DNA of 55,994 nucleotides from Fibrobacter succinogenes (GTDB taxonomy: Bacteria; Fibrobacterota; Fibrobacteria; Fibrobacterales; Fibrobacteraceae), in contig CADCBQ010000021.1 of assembly GCA_902799745.1 (NCBI GenBank), positions 1 to 55,994 on the forward strand, in the 5' to 3' direction. The notes under the pieces were generated by a model. It saw only the letters and a program-made list of their open reading frames with translations. It did not search any database and was not told where the DNA came from. Shown here piece by piece: positions 43,101 to 51,157 of the stretch; within the stretch, counting starts at the first letter, position 1, and each line of letters begins with the position of its first letter. The position numbers and the translations under genes were made by a program.

Positions 43101-46014
43101 TAATAGGCAAATAATACTGTCCGGTAGCATCGGCCGTTTGGGGACCAAATACAGCTAGGTCATGGCTCCAATCTTTCATATCTTTGCCTTTCCCTTCAAA
43201 GACATGACTTAAATTGTTCACAGGGGTCACCGCACCTGCTTTCGCCCCCATATAAAGGCGAAGTTCAAAATCCTCGAACACAAGCGTATCGTTATTGTCA
43301 ATTTCAATAATAAACTCGCTACAATTCTGCCACCCCTTTGAGACATTACATTCATTCGTATCCTGATAGGCGCTAGGTTTAATCGTAATCACGAGATCTA
43401 CATAAGAGGCCTCTTGTTCGGTCGTAAAGCTGTAACCCGAGCCGCCGTTATCGTCAGGCGGAGACATTCCCGAAGACACAGTAAAGTAATAAGTCGTTCC
43501 CGCGTCAAGGTTCGTGAGAGTCACCTCGTGGAACATCACGGCGCCATCTGTAGCAGATTGGGTTTCGTTCAATGCTGACATCGACTTTCCATAATTTACC
43601 ACACCGTTAGAACGCACATCAGTCCACCAGTAGATCTTGGCGCTGCGATTATCCACCTGGCAAATAGTCACACCGCTAATTTTAGGCATCACATTCATCA
43701 TGGTAAACTGATACCATTGACCATGATTATCATCGGTAGAAATATTTTGCTTGGTATCCATGCCCTCCAAGAAGAAGTAGTAGGTCTGCCCCATTTCCAA
43801 GCCTTCAAGAATCACGGAGCCACCCTTAGAAGCTTTAACCTGTTGCACAGATTTTGCCCCCGCTTTTTCGGGAGTCGTATTATAGAACACCGTCACAAGC
43901 GCAATTTCATCGGCATCCCAGCTGACAACAGCAGAAGTTTCCGTAATCGGCGTTCCCGCAACATTGCTAAACACGGGACCTTCATTATCCGGCGGCAAAA
44001 CCTCGGCAAGACGCTGAACAGGTATCAAAAGCTGTGCCGAGAAGTCAATACAAGTTTCCGTTTTAGTATAATCTTGCCAGTAATCTTCCAAGGTCATATC
44101 GGGGAAATAGCCCCCCATCAAGGCTCCTCGCGGACACCTGTACTTGTAAGGTTTACCCCCCGCATCATAACCATCGGGGTTTGAAGTACGGTTATGCGGA
44201 TGATTTTGGTTTTTGTCGCCCGCGCCCATCATGAAAGAAATGTCCCAAGGGTTCGCGCCCAAGGTATAATAAATATTTTCGAGAGCTAGGTTAAAATACG
44301 CCTGCTTTTCTTCACCTTCCGGAAGTACTTCCGAAAGCATAAAGACGGCGTTGGCGGCACCCATATTGTAGCGATTAAGGCCCCACGCTGTGGGATAAAG
44401 AATATCGTACGGAGGAACCGCATGAATCTTCCCCCATCGATTGTCCCATATGAGTTTATCACCCTTCGTACCGTCGGCAGTCGCACGTCGCAAGGAGTTT
44501 GTCGCTCGTTGTATAAGGGTATCACGTTCCAGTTCGCCCACATTGTATGTTAACGCCGTATCCTTATTAGCAAGAATTAGCTTAAGGAACGAGAACAACA
44601 CATAGGTATGAACGTTTTCGTAGTCGGTCATCCAACCACCGGGATAAAAACCACTTATTACGCCCAAGAAACCACCCCTAAAAAATGCACCAGCATCGCC
44701 AGGTTCATTATTATTCTTATAATTTTCAGCATTGTCATGAATTTTTAAATTCTTGTACAAATCATACTGGTATATGGTATCCTTGGTCGCATACCACAAG
44801 GCGAGAGCTCCTGCAGCAAGGTCGTCATTCAGGTTAAATTCACTATCCCCCCCCTTATAAAGGTCTTGTGGAATATATGATGATTTATAACCAGTTCCAA
44901 GAGGAGAATGATATAATGCTACATTCTTGTAAATATCCTTGGCCGCTTCCAACAGAGAATCTGCATATATAGGATCGAAAGCCTTCCAAGCATGAGCAAA
45001 ATAAGCCAATGTAGCAGCAAACGAACCCGCATACGAACCTACCGTATCACTGACATCGCGGTCCGGGCCGCCATGCTCATAAGCTTGAGCATCTTGCCTT
45101 TCCGGCTGATCCCAAAAATCATGATCTAATATACTGCCTACAGTATGCCACATGTCATGTCTTTCGATGAGTCCATCCGCTTTCGAAGCCTTATAAAGTT
45201 TGAAAATGTAGTCCGCACCGATTTTGGCTTCCCACAAAATATCCGGAACACCATCAACTATCGCGGTATCGTTATATGATTCTCCGTAACGGTCTTCAGC
45301 CTTATCTTTATACACAAGATATGTCGTTATCAAAGCATAAGCGACATAGCCAAGAGTTTCAGAGGGTTTAAAGTGGTCTCCGCAATCGTGCCAACCACCT
45401 GTCAAATCATGTCCAACGGCCGAACCATCCTTCAAATGGCAAGGGGCATGGAAATGGGACTTGGTATTTCCACAACGCTGGATACCAAAGAATTTCAACG
45501 CATTTTCTAGTATGGCGTTAAAAATATAAGGGTGAATATGGAACGTGGCAGATGTATCGTTCCCGACCACAATAAAGTATTCACCCGGCGTACTCGGATT
45601 AAGCCCCGAGAAATCAGCTCGATAAAGTTTTTCTGTCTCGGTACTATTTTCCCTTGTACCCATGTGATACATGGAATTAATGGAATTAAAAGCACCATCC
45701 ACATACATATTGGGCTTAATGACATGTTCGTCAATCAAGCTTAAAGAACCGCTCCACGCTTCGGCGCCACTATTGGCATCAATCACCTTGAATTTGGTAT
45801 CTGATGGGTCCGCCACATAAGCAAACTTAGGGTCTTGCGGTCTAAAGCCCACCTGGTTCACACGAATCGCTCGACGAGCATTGACGTTAATCGAGTCCAA
45901 GTAACGTCGATCGTGTACCTTGTCAGTACGGTCAATATCAGGGAGTCTACCTGCCATGGCAAAGTCCACGGCAAACAGGGCGAGCAGCGCCATGATTTTC
46001 AGTACTTTTTTCAT
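40141..46014 (-). CDS. Multidomain family 9 glycoside hydrolase (endoglucanase), intact copy
   Basis: This is a 1957-residue secreted cellulase. The start is ATG 46014 (MKKVLKIMALLALFAVDFAMA signal peptide), two codons inside a longer TTG frame and with GGAAAGG upstream. Domains in order: CelD_N Ig-like (about 48-165, AIRVNQVGFRP), GH9 catalytic (about 168-675) with GGWHDCGDH (Asp210/Asp213), NPWDISFMMGAGDKNQNHPHNR (His605, Arg609) and the acid Glu653 in TKTETCIDFSA; two FN3-like domains (about 678-868); a CBM3-like sandwich (about 872-1068, ending PVYYHGKHIFGYSPE); a run of Ig-like units with Asp-rich DTDCDNVPD and DLDEDGYAE loops; and a C-terminal FlgD-Ig-like unit. The last residues are TFGVKRVK. 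Hydrolysis of beta-1,4-glucan is expected. Confidence 0.93.
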   Translation of the reverse strand: MKKVLKIMALLALFAVDFAMAGRLPDIDRTDKVHDRRYLDSINVNARRAIRVNQVGFRPQDPKFAYVADPSDTKFKVIDANSGAEAWSGSLSLIDEHVIKPNMYVDGAFNSINSMYHMGTRENSTETEKLYRADFSGLNPSTPGEYFIVVGNDTSATFHIHPYIFNAILENALKFFGIQRCGNTKSHFHAPCHLKDGSAVGHDLTGGWHDCGDHFKPSETLGYVAYALITTYLVYKDKAEDRYGESYNDTAIVDGVPDILWEAKIGADYIFKLYKASKADGLIERHDMWHTVGSILDHDFWDQPERQDAQAYEHGGPDRDVSDTVGSYAGSFAATLAYFAHAWKAFDPIYADSLLEAAKDIYKNVALYHSPLGTGYKSSYIPQDLYKGGDSEFNLNDDLAAGALALWYATKDTIYQYDLYKNLKIHDNAENYKNNNEPGDAGAFFRGGFLGVISGFYPGGWMTDYENVHTYVLFSFLKLILANKDTALTYNVGELERDTLIQRATNSLRRATADGTKGDKLIWDNRWGKIHAVPPYDILYPTAWGLNRYNMGAANAVFMLSEVLPEGEEKQAYFNLALENIYYTLGANPWDISFMMGAGDKNQNHPHNRTSNPDGYDAGGKPYKYRCPRGALMGGYFPDMTLEDYWQDYTKTETCIDFSAQLLIPVQRLAEVLPPDNEGPVFSNVAGTPITETSAVVSWDADEIALVTVFYNTTPEKAGAKSVQQVKASKGGSVILEGLEMGQTYYFFLEGMDTKQNISTDDNHGQWYQFTMMNVMPKISGVTICQVDNRSAKIYWWTDVRSNGVVNYGKSMSALNETQSATDGAVMFHEVTLTNLDAGTTYYFTVSSGMSPPDDNGGSGYSFTTEQEASYVDLVITIKPSAYQDTNECNVSKGWQNCSEFIIEIDNNDTLVFEDFELRLYMGAKAGAVTPVNNLSHVFEGKGKDMKDWSHDLAVFGPQTADATGQYYLPITIKDKLYVSGRIIFQVKWYGLTFGDLSGDGWSLRPHMDSNDPEPFEGVNLENAPYMIGSETAQIERFPSGDTLPAFVENPYIPVYYHGKHIFGYSPEDTRESGPQVHRTVALEFEEPFQSPYYSAERDDYHTLYKGRSTVSPTGFLDDLEMNASKQDFSYHPSTRTDTILFEKDTNLAYGNNYMEWVSWHNHVAGLPGYTKDNKYDCACAVVRSNVEIDTITVPLEKRILVFDKSSYNVYQTTDPENPKRVAVRVNLLDSMAMPMDTVNMTISLSTAAGNVQFWNTADATIPVTSIQLINGEAIFYISSTEPIVTTLFASAGASTQFSYEPASAKLVVEEPPPWPIIDVAKMVDTDCDNVPDAIRITLSNEYQENQSFKSVSFVYGADTITTTDVISLSGRELVVKANIKDTAINTNPNGSITLNSNVNGRVESHTDFYKDGVAPVLLAVAVLERLDTATSDRVYLQFSEPISTPGTAWPVQLYATDNATPVNAPTVKFTQIYNDALNVWEFEIAFAADGSSIVTEGMFAQLLSSGAIKDKNGNDVSATCGQPKLPITLKLLPVPMTYASIADLDEDGYAEYIYIEYERAIDQKHYPDSISLVFGRTNPETLWVAGTVPTYAADGMTSNINLPKPFSYGNTSGTYEGSLKGRDVTGAGLIAQHLGSGAAYEMNSVLGEDLVGPVITSATIDMSRSDKFDMLNMDLSEPIVVVDSSFVYYREKQSDRDTAIFKQSVQTLSIAMTKLSMTAIYDKDNPLAVSDGDFVRLQPKEFSALRDGHGNMPALNAPWIPILSGGDPKIKFTVTMQDNVPKSGGMVRTLVPFQDNMRLYVMNPTTHKLDLISRGQVIAAGIDSASIQGAIWKIEMTVPRGSLGGEAAAWDSLRVKYDMPVYSNLGSFVNRLSGKYSLASADYLSSSGKVVFYVEWANTQVGIQSEKGRAVATGAYIYKLQMETVFVPNARSENADKFSGKNSYEKTSTFGVKRVK

Positions 46015-46046
46015 AACCAACCTTTCCTAACCTCACTATTTATAAG

Positions 46047-46080
46047 ACAAAAAGAATGCGCCCCCCATAGACACATTCTT
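46047..46080 (-). terminator. Hairpin terminator between the two GH9 genes
   Basis: AAGAATGTG and CGCATTCTT form a nine-pair stem (46052-46060 and 46072-46080 on the + strand) with an 11-base loop containing six G, followed on the minus strand by a T run. It lies 20-50 bases after the first GH9 gene stop at 46100 and would lower read-through into the second. Confidence 0.65.
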
Positions 46081-46099
46081 CTTGCAGATTTATACCTCG

Positions 46100-49000
46100 T
46101 TAGCGTTTCTTTGCGCGTTTAAAGCCAAATGTCTTGGTGAAGGTATCGTTTTTCTTGATATCGTTCGTATCTTCACCGGCATCAGACTCCTTCGCAACAT
46201 AAGCGCCAACAACCTTATAGTCGAACTTCGAAATGTACGGACCTGTTCCGATCTTCTTGCCCTTACTGCTTACCGGGTAGTCTTCAGGAGCAACCCATTC
46301 CAAATACAGCGTCAATTCGCTGGCAGGAGTAATGTAGGACCAGACATCCTTTGCCCTTATGGTATAGCTCGTACTATTGACGAAGGTACCCAGGTTGGTA
46401 AAGAAGTCCACATGGAACTTGATCGAGTAATCACGCTTCGGATCACCCAATGCAGTCTCATCGAATACACCCGGCAATGTGAAGTACATCTTGAATACAG
46501 GACCCGCATGCTGGTAGTTCTTGATAGGAGCACTATTGACCGGCTGTAGCGTGCTTCCGCCCGCTGCAATAATCCTGGTGCTTTCGTCCTTTTCGATAGC
46601 AGTCAAGCGGAACATTTCGGCGGGGTTCACCGGCAAGCCACCGTAGCTAAATTCTACCGGTTTGGAGGTAGTCACGCCTTCAACCACTTCGACCTTGACA
46701 CGCACATTGCTGACCACGCCAGTCACAGGGACCCACGGGGTTTCGACACCGGCGAACAAGCCAGCCATATCCTTATAGTAGCTCATGGTAGCATCAGGCA
46801 CCAAACGCACCGAGTCTGCAATCCAGAAGGCTTCGTTTGCGTCGTGACTGTAAGTGTACTTGAACGAGGTCGTTCCAGACGATGCAACCTTCAACTCCGG
46901 ATTGGCGGTGGGGTTATAGTATACACCCTTATTGCCTTCGCGCATACGTTCCAACAGGAGCTGCTGTCCCGGGACAGAATCCAGAGGTTCAGACATATCC
47001 ACCGTCAAGATATCCATCTGCAAGCCACTACGCAATTCGTAACCCATCCAGGTTGCTTTCACAATTACCGGCGGGCAACGGTCAAGCAATGTACCAGAAG
47101 GATCTCCGAACAGACTTTCGATAGGACCTTTACGCGGAATTACCGTACCGTTACCATTCTTCGGACCGTAAGTCACTTTCTTGTAAACGCCTTCGGGCAC
47201 CTGAATGCGGATTGCTTCTCGTTCAGCCACCACATCTTCGTAACCAATGGTATCGATCTTGGGAATGAAGGTGGAATCCTGAGAAGATTCCTGGCGGGAG
47301 CACTTCTGCGTCACCGTAGAAGAAAGCGTATCGATGCTTGCAAGAGTACTATCCGCAATCACCGTAGAATCTTCGTCCAGGTACGTATAGGTGTAATTCT
47401 TCTTTGTAACGTAGGTCGTATCGTCCTTATATTCAACGCAGACCTTCTTTACAGCGCCCTTGATCCAGGTACCATTTGTGGAATCAAGACGGGTGACAGG
47501 CACCTGGGTCGTTTCGCCCTGAATGATTTCGCGAGTCCAACCGGCAGCAGGAACCACGAAGGCCTGGTACACGGCAGGGTTGCCCCAGTACACGTCAACC
47601 GTATCGGGAACATCCTTGTCGCGGAGCTTGCGGACAAATTCAATGTAGATTTCATCGGGCTGGCCATCGCCAGTTGCGTCAGAAATCGTAGCATACTGGA
47701 TAGGCACCGGACGCACAGCTTCGATAATCTGAACCGGTGCGCAAGTTGCCAGGGAGTTGCCAATCATGTCGGCAATCTTGAAGTCGCCTGCAATTTCGGC
47801 CATAAAGCCGGGCTTGATAAACATGGCCTGGTCATTACCCTCGACCACATATTCCCAGCTCTTGCCGTCATCATCCGTAGTCGCAGAAACAACCTTGATG
47901 GTCGACTGAGCCACTTCGGAGCCGTTATCGTAAATTGCGAACGGCCACTGGGTCTTGAGGGACAAGAAGTTCACCGGTTCGGAGAAGGCCACCTTGATTG
48001 TATCCTGGGCACTTGCATGATTTTCGTTTTCAAGAATCGAAACGCTAATCAGCTTCGGCTTCACCTTATCGGTAATGGAAACCGTCGAAGAACTTGCAGT
48101 GCCGCGTTCACGCATGTACACCGTCACCGTACCAGTCGGGTTTGCGACACCAACAGAACTTTCCGGGAAGGTGAATGTAGCGCTAGCACCCATCACCGTT
48201 GCAGAAGGTTCAAGCTTAAAGGTATTGCCAGCGAAGTTGCCGTTCGCATCGACAGCCACAATCACGCTATCCAAGATAATATCCCTGCCGTCGAACAGGC
48301 TACCGCTAAATTCAATAGCCAAAGTCATATCGGCAACCGCGTCACCCGTAACAGTGCAAACATCGCTGATCAACGAGGCGGTCTGCGGAATCGGTTTGGT
48401 GGGATTAGAGAAGAACCATACGGAATCGCGGTCGTCTTCGTCTTCGATATCCACATACTTGACCATCACCGTATCGCCACCGTAGAACGGAACCTTCGGG
48501 AACGGTTTGTCTTCGGCAACAGCATTCAACCAGTCGCTGCTAAAGTAGCCGAGTTCAGCATCGGTGCGGTTAAGCGTTACAATCACCGAATCGTTCGGAG
48601 TGCGGGAGTTGAACAAGGCAACCGTCACCGAGGAATTGCCGCGGTTATCCTTGTCTCGCAACTGGATCTGGAACTTGAGAGAACCATCCGTCTTGGCGGG
48701 GCTTACCACGGAGCTGCCGTCTTCAGTCAACAGGAGCAACTTGCCCTGAGTACGGTCGCCCTTACTGAACTGCACATAGTAGGAACGGTTCACAAAAGCG
48801 CAGCCGCCGTTTTCCTGACATTCTTCACATTCGGGGTTCGGGCCCGCAAACACAGTCACATCGACCTTGTTGGTACCGATGGTCATCTTTACCGGAATAT
48901 CTAGGTCGAACTTGCCGGTTTCGGAATTATAGACGGCAGCCTTCGAAAGCTGTTCCTTGGACAAGGCGACACCATTCACCCAAATGCTAGTCACGTAGCC

Positions 49001-51157
49001 GCTTTCTGAAATCTGGGCAACACCCCTCAAATGCATGGTGCTGGTAGAAGAGTCGATCTGAATGTAGGAGCCATTCGAGACATTGAACGGAGCTTCAAAT
49101 CCGAGCGCAATGTCATAATGGGCACGTTTGGTCGCCATTTCCTGATAAGACGGGCTAAAGCCCACAATGAATTCGTCTTTACGGTAAACCGCCACATACG
49201 GGTTGACAGGAGCCGCTTCGAAGTCACCCTGGTCCTTGTCCCAGACAGGCATACCATCGTAATCGGCACCATCTTCATCACGCTTGTGCGCTCTCCAGGT
49301 CCAGTCGCCCGTTTCAGCACTCATTCGCTTATCTGCAGGCTGGTACAAAGGATCGCACTTTCCATTCTGGTAATAGCCCTTAGAGAACGCCAAGTCAAGA
49401 CGCATTCTAGACGAAGACTTGATCATTGTCGAACCAAGAGGTACCGGAATGTACCAGTCATAAGTACCCGTGGCCGGATTATAAGTATCCGGAAGTTTGA
49501 TAGGCGGTGCACCACGGAGCAAGTCGCGAATTTCGCGGTCCGTTTCGCAAGGTTTGTTGAAGCCAGCTTCATCGTAAGCCTGGCAAATTTCTTCATCAAT
49601 CATGAGCGGGCAAGAACCCGGCTGGTTATTGACGCCTTCTTGAGGTTCCATCTGTTCAGGCTTTGCAGTCACATAGAAACGGAGTTCCAGACTATCGAAC
49701 TGTCGATCTTCATTGTTGAAAAGATTGATGTTGATACGGTCCATTCCAGTAAGGCCCTGTTCATAATACTGATAGGTATTGACAGAGAAATCATAGTGTG
49801 TCACCGGGGTCGTAAACTTGAGCGGCATGCCCTTATCGTCTACACAGCGGCGGGTACCGTTGCTTTCTACGCAGTAGTAGTAAGTCGTCTTTTCCTTGAG
49901 GCCACCAATCTTTACATAATGGAAACTTGTCGGAATTCCGGACACATCCGCATTGATGTCACCCGTATTCCAGGCCATCTTGTCGTAGCTGGTAAGCGTG
50001 GTATCCCAGTAGATCTTAGATTCATACTGGCCGTTAGGCGTATACCACATAATTTCGGCCGTGTCCGAAGTCAGGTTACAAACCTTGACATTCTGGATAT
50101 CGGCATCAGCCGGGGGGCTCACCAACGTGGTAAAGGTAAACGGAGTATTGGTGCTGTCCACAAGCCACTTGGTCGTATAAGCTTCGCTACGGACGTTAAT
50201 CGCAATCACCTTGAAGTAGTAAGTGGTACCGTTCTGAAGTCCCGTCAGGTGAATTTCGTGGCTCACGCCATTCACCGTATCCTTGGCCGGAATATTGAAC
50301 GGGCCGGTTTCGTTCGTGCTGTACAGGATCATTGCCGGGCCACGCACATCCTGCGAAATCTTCACGATGGCAGAATCGTAACCGACATAACGGATTTCCA
50401 CATTCACCTGAGACGGAGCGCGGTTACGGTCTTCTTCGCGAACCGCCACGGCGCAAGAGGCTACGAACATTGCCGTAGCGTCAATACAGGTTTCCGAGAT
50501 ATGGTAGTTTGTCCAGCTAATCGTATCAGGATCCCAAGCATTTACGTCATTCGGGGTAATGCCACCGAACAGGGCGCCCGTAGGAGGATTGTACTTATAG
50601 CTAGAACCCGGCATATTTCTGCCTTCGGGGTTTGCAGCACGGTGGTGCGGGTGAGCATCGTTCTTGTCACCCACGCCCAGCAAGAAGGACACATCCCAGG
50701 GGTTCACACCGAGCATATAGTTCAACTGGTTGATACCGAGCTTTTTCATCTCTGCAGAATTCCAGTTTTGCACACCCTTCTGCGGAAGCTGAAGACCTTC
50801 CAGGTCCTTGGTCACATCCGAATAGGCAAGCACTTCAAAAATATTACCGGCCTGGTAACGGTTGTAAATCCAGGTCTGGTCCGTCTGCATGTTGTACCAC
50901 AAGTCACCAAACGTAACAGGGGTCGGTCCGTTCAAGGTCGGAATCGTAATACTATTGGATCCGTTCGCGCTCAAGTAACTAATATTGGTACCCAAAAGCA
51001 AGGCAACGTTTTCTGCATAAGTCAAACGAGTCTTGTCATCAATACCGTACTTAAGACCTGTTTCGGTATCCTTCAAGAGCATCTTGTAAAAGCCGTACAG
51101 AGCGTAAGTATAGGCGTTCGCCCAGCTCGTATTCTTGCTAGACTCCAGGCCATCCAA
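46100..51157 (-). CDS. GH9 endoglucanase, C-terminal fragment of the frameshifted copy
   Basis: The frame continues the catalytic domain of the gene at 51073-52743 in another reading frame. At 1685 residues it holds NPWDVSFLLGVGDKNDAHPHHR (about 152-173) and the acid Glu222 in SETCIDATA, so it has half the active site. Two FN3-like domains (about 245-340 and 345-450), a CBM3-like module (about 455-680), several Ig-like units with FlgD-like C-terminal domain (about 1565-1645) and the basic end TFGFKRAKKR follow. It has no signal peptide and begins with TTG (51157) lacking a ribosome site, so it cannot be secreted alone. It should be read together with the upstream ORF as one protein. Confidence 0.82.
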   Translation of the reverse strand: MDGLESSKNTSWANAYTYALYGFYKMLLKDTETGLKYGIDDKTRLTYAENVALLLGTNISYLSANGSNSITIPTLNGPTPVTFGDLWYNMQTDQTWIYNRYQAGNIFEVLAYSDVTKDLEGLQLPQKGVQNWNSAEMKKLGINQLNYMLGVNPWDVSFLLGVGDKNDAHPHHRAANPEGRNMPGSSYKYNPPTGALFGGITPNDVNAWDPDTISWTNYHISETCIDATAMFVASCAVAVREEDRNRAPSQVNVEIRYVGYDSAIVKISQDVRGPAMILYSTNETGPFNIPAKDTVNGVSHEIHLTGLQNGTTYYFKVIAINVRSEAYTTKWLVDSTNTPFTFTTLVSPPADADIQNVKVCNLTSDTAEIMWYTPNGQYESKIYWDTTLTSYDKMAWNTGDINADVSGIPTSFHYVKIGGLKEKTTYYYCVESNGTRRCVDDKGMPLKFTTPVTHYDFSVNTYQYYEQGLTGMDRININLFNNEDRQFDSLELRFYVTAKPEQMEPQEGVNNQPGSCPLMIDEEICQAYDEAGFNKPCETDREIRDLLRGAPPIKLPDTYNPATGTYDWYIPVPLGSTMIKSSSRMRLDLAFSKGYYQNGKCDPLYQPADKRMSAETGDWTWRAHKRDEDGADYDGMPVWDKDQGDFEAAPVNPYVAVYRKDEFIVGFSPSYQEMATKRAHYDIALGFEAPFNVSNGSYIQIDSSTSTMHLRGVAQISESGYVTSIWVNGVALSKEQLSKAAVYNSETGKFDLDIPVKMTIGTNKVDVTVFAGPNPECEECQENGGCAFVNRSYYVQFSKGDRTQGKLLLLTEDGSSVVSPAKTDGSLKFQIQLRDKDNRGNSSVTVALFNSRTPNDSVIVTLNRTDAELGYFSSDWLNAVAEDKPFPKVPFYGGDTVMVKYVDIEDEDDRDSVWFFSNPTKPIPQTASLISDVCTVTGDAVADMTLAIEFSGSLFDGRDIILDSVIVAVDANGNFAGNTFKLEPSATVMGASATFTFPESSVGVANPTGTVTVYMRERGTASSSTVSITDKVKPKLISVSILENENHASAQDTIKVAFSEPVNFLSLKTQWPFAIYDNGSEVAQSTIKVVSATTDDDGKSWEYVVEGNDQAMFIKPGFMAEIAGDFKIADMIGNSLATCAPVQIIEAVRPVPIQYATISDATGDGQPDEIYIEFVRKLRDKDVPDTVDVYWGNPAVYQAFVVPAAGWTREIIQGETTQVPVTRLDSTNGTWIKGAVKKVCVEYKDDTTYVTKKNYTYTYLDEDSTVIADSTLASIDTLSSTVTQKCSRQESSQDSTFIPKIDTIGYEDVVAEREAIRIQVPEGVYKKVTYGPKNGNGTVIPRKGPIESLFGDPSGTLLDRCPPVIVKATWMGYELRSGLQMDILTVDMSEPLDSVPGQQLLLERMREGNKGVYYNPTANPELKVASSGTTSFKYTYSHDANEAFWIADSVRLVPDATMSYYKDMAGLFAGVETPWVPVTGVVSNVRVKVEVVEGVTTSKPVEFSYGGLPVNPAEMFRLTAIEKDESTRIIAAGGSTLQPVNSAPIKNYQHAGPVFKMYFTLPGVFDETALGDPKRDYSIKFHVDFFTNLGTFVNSTSYTIRAKDVWSYITPASELTLYLEWVAPEDYPVSSKGKKIGTGPYISKFDYKVVGAYVAKESDAGEDTNDIKKNDTFTKTFGFKRAKKR

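Noticed and set aside
46844..48904. A 686-codon open frame on the + strand opposite the GH9 gene
   Set aside because: It is antisense to clear GH9 accessory domains and the translation is His/Arg-rich without domains.
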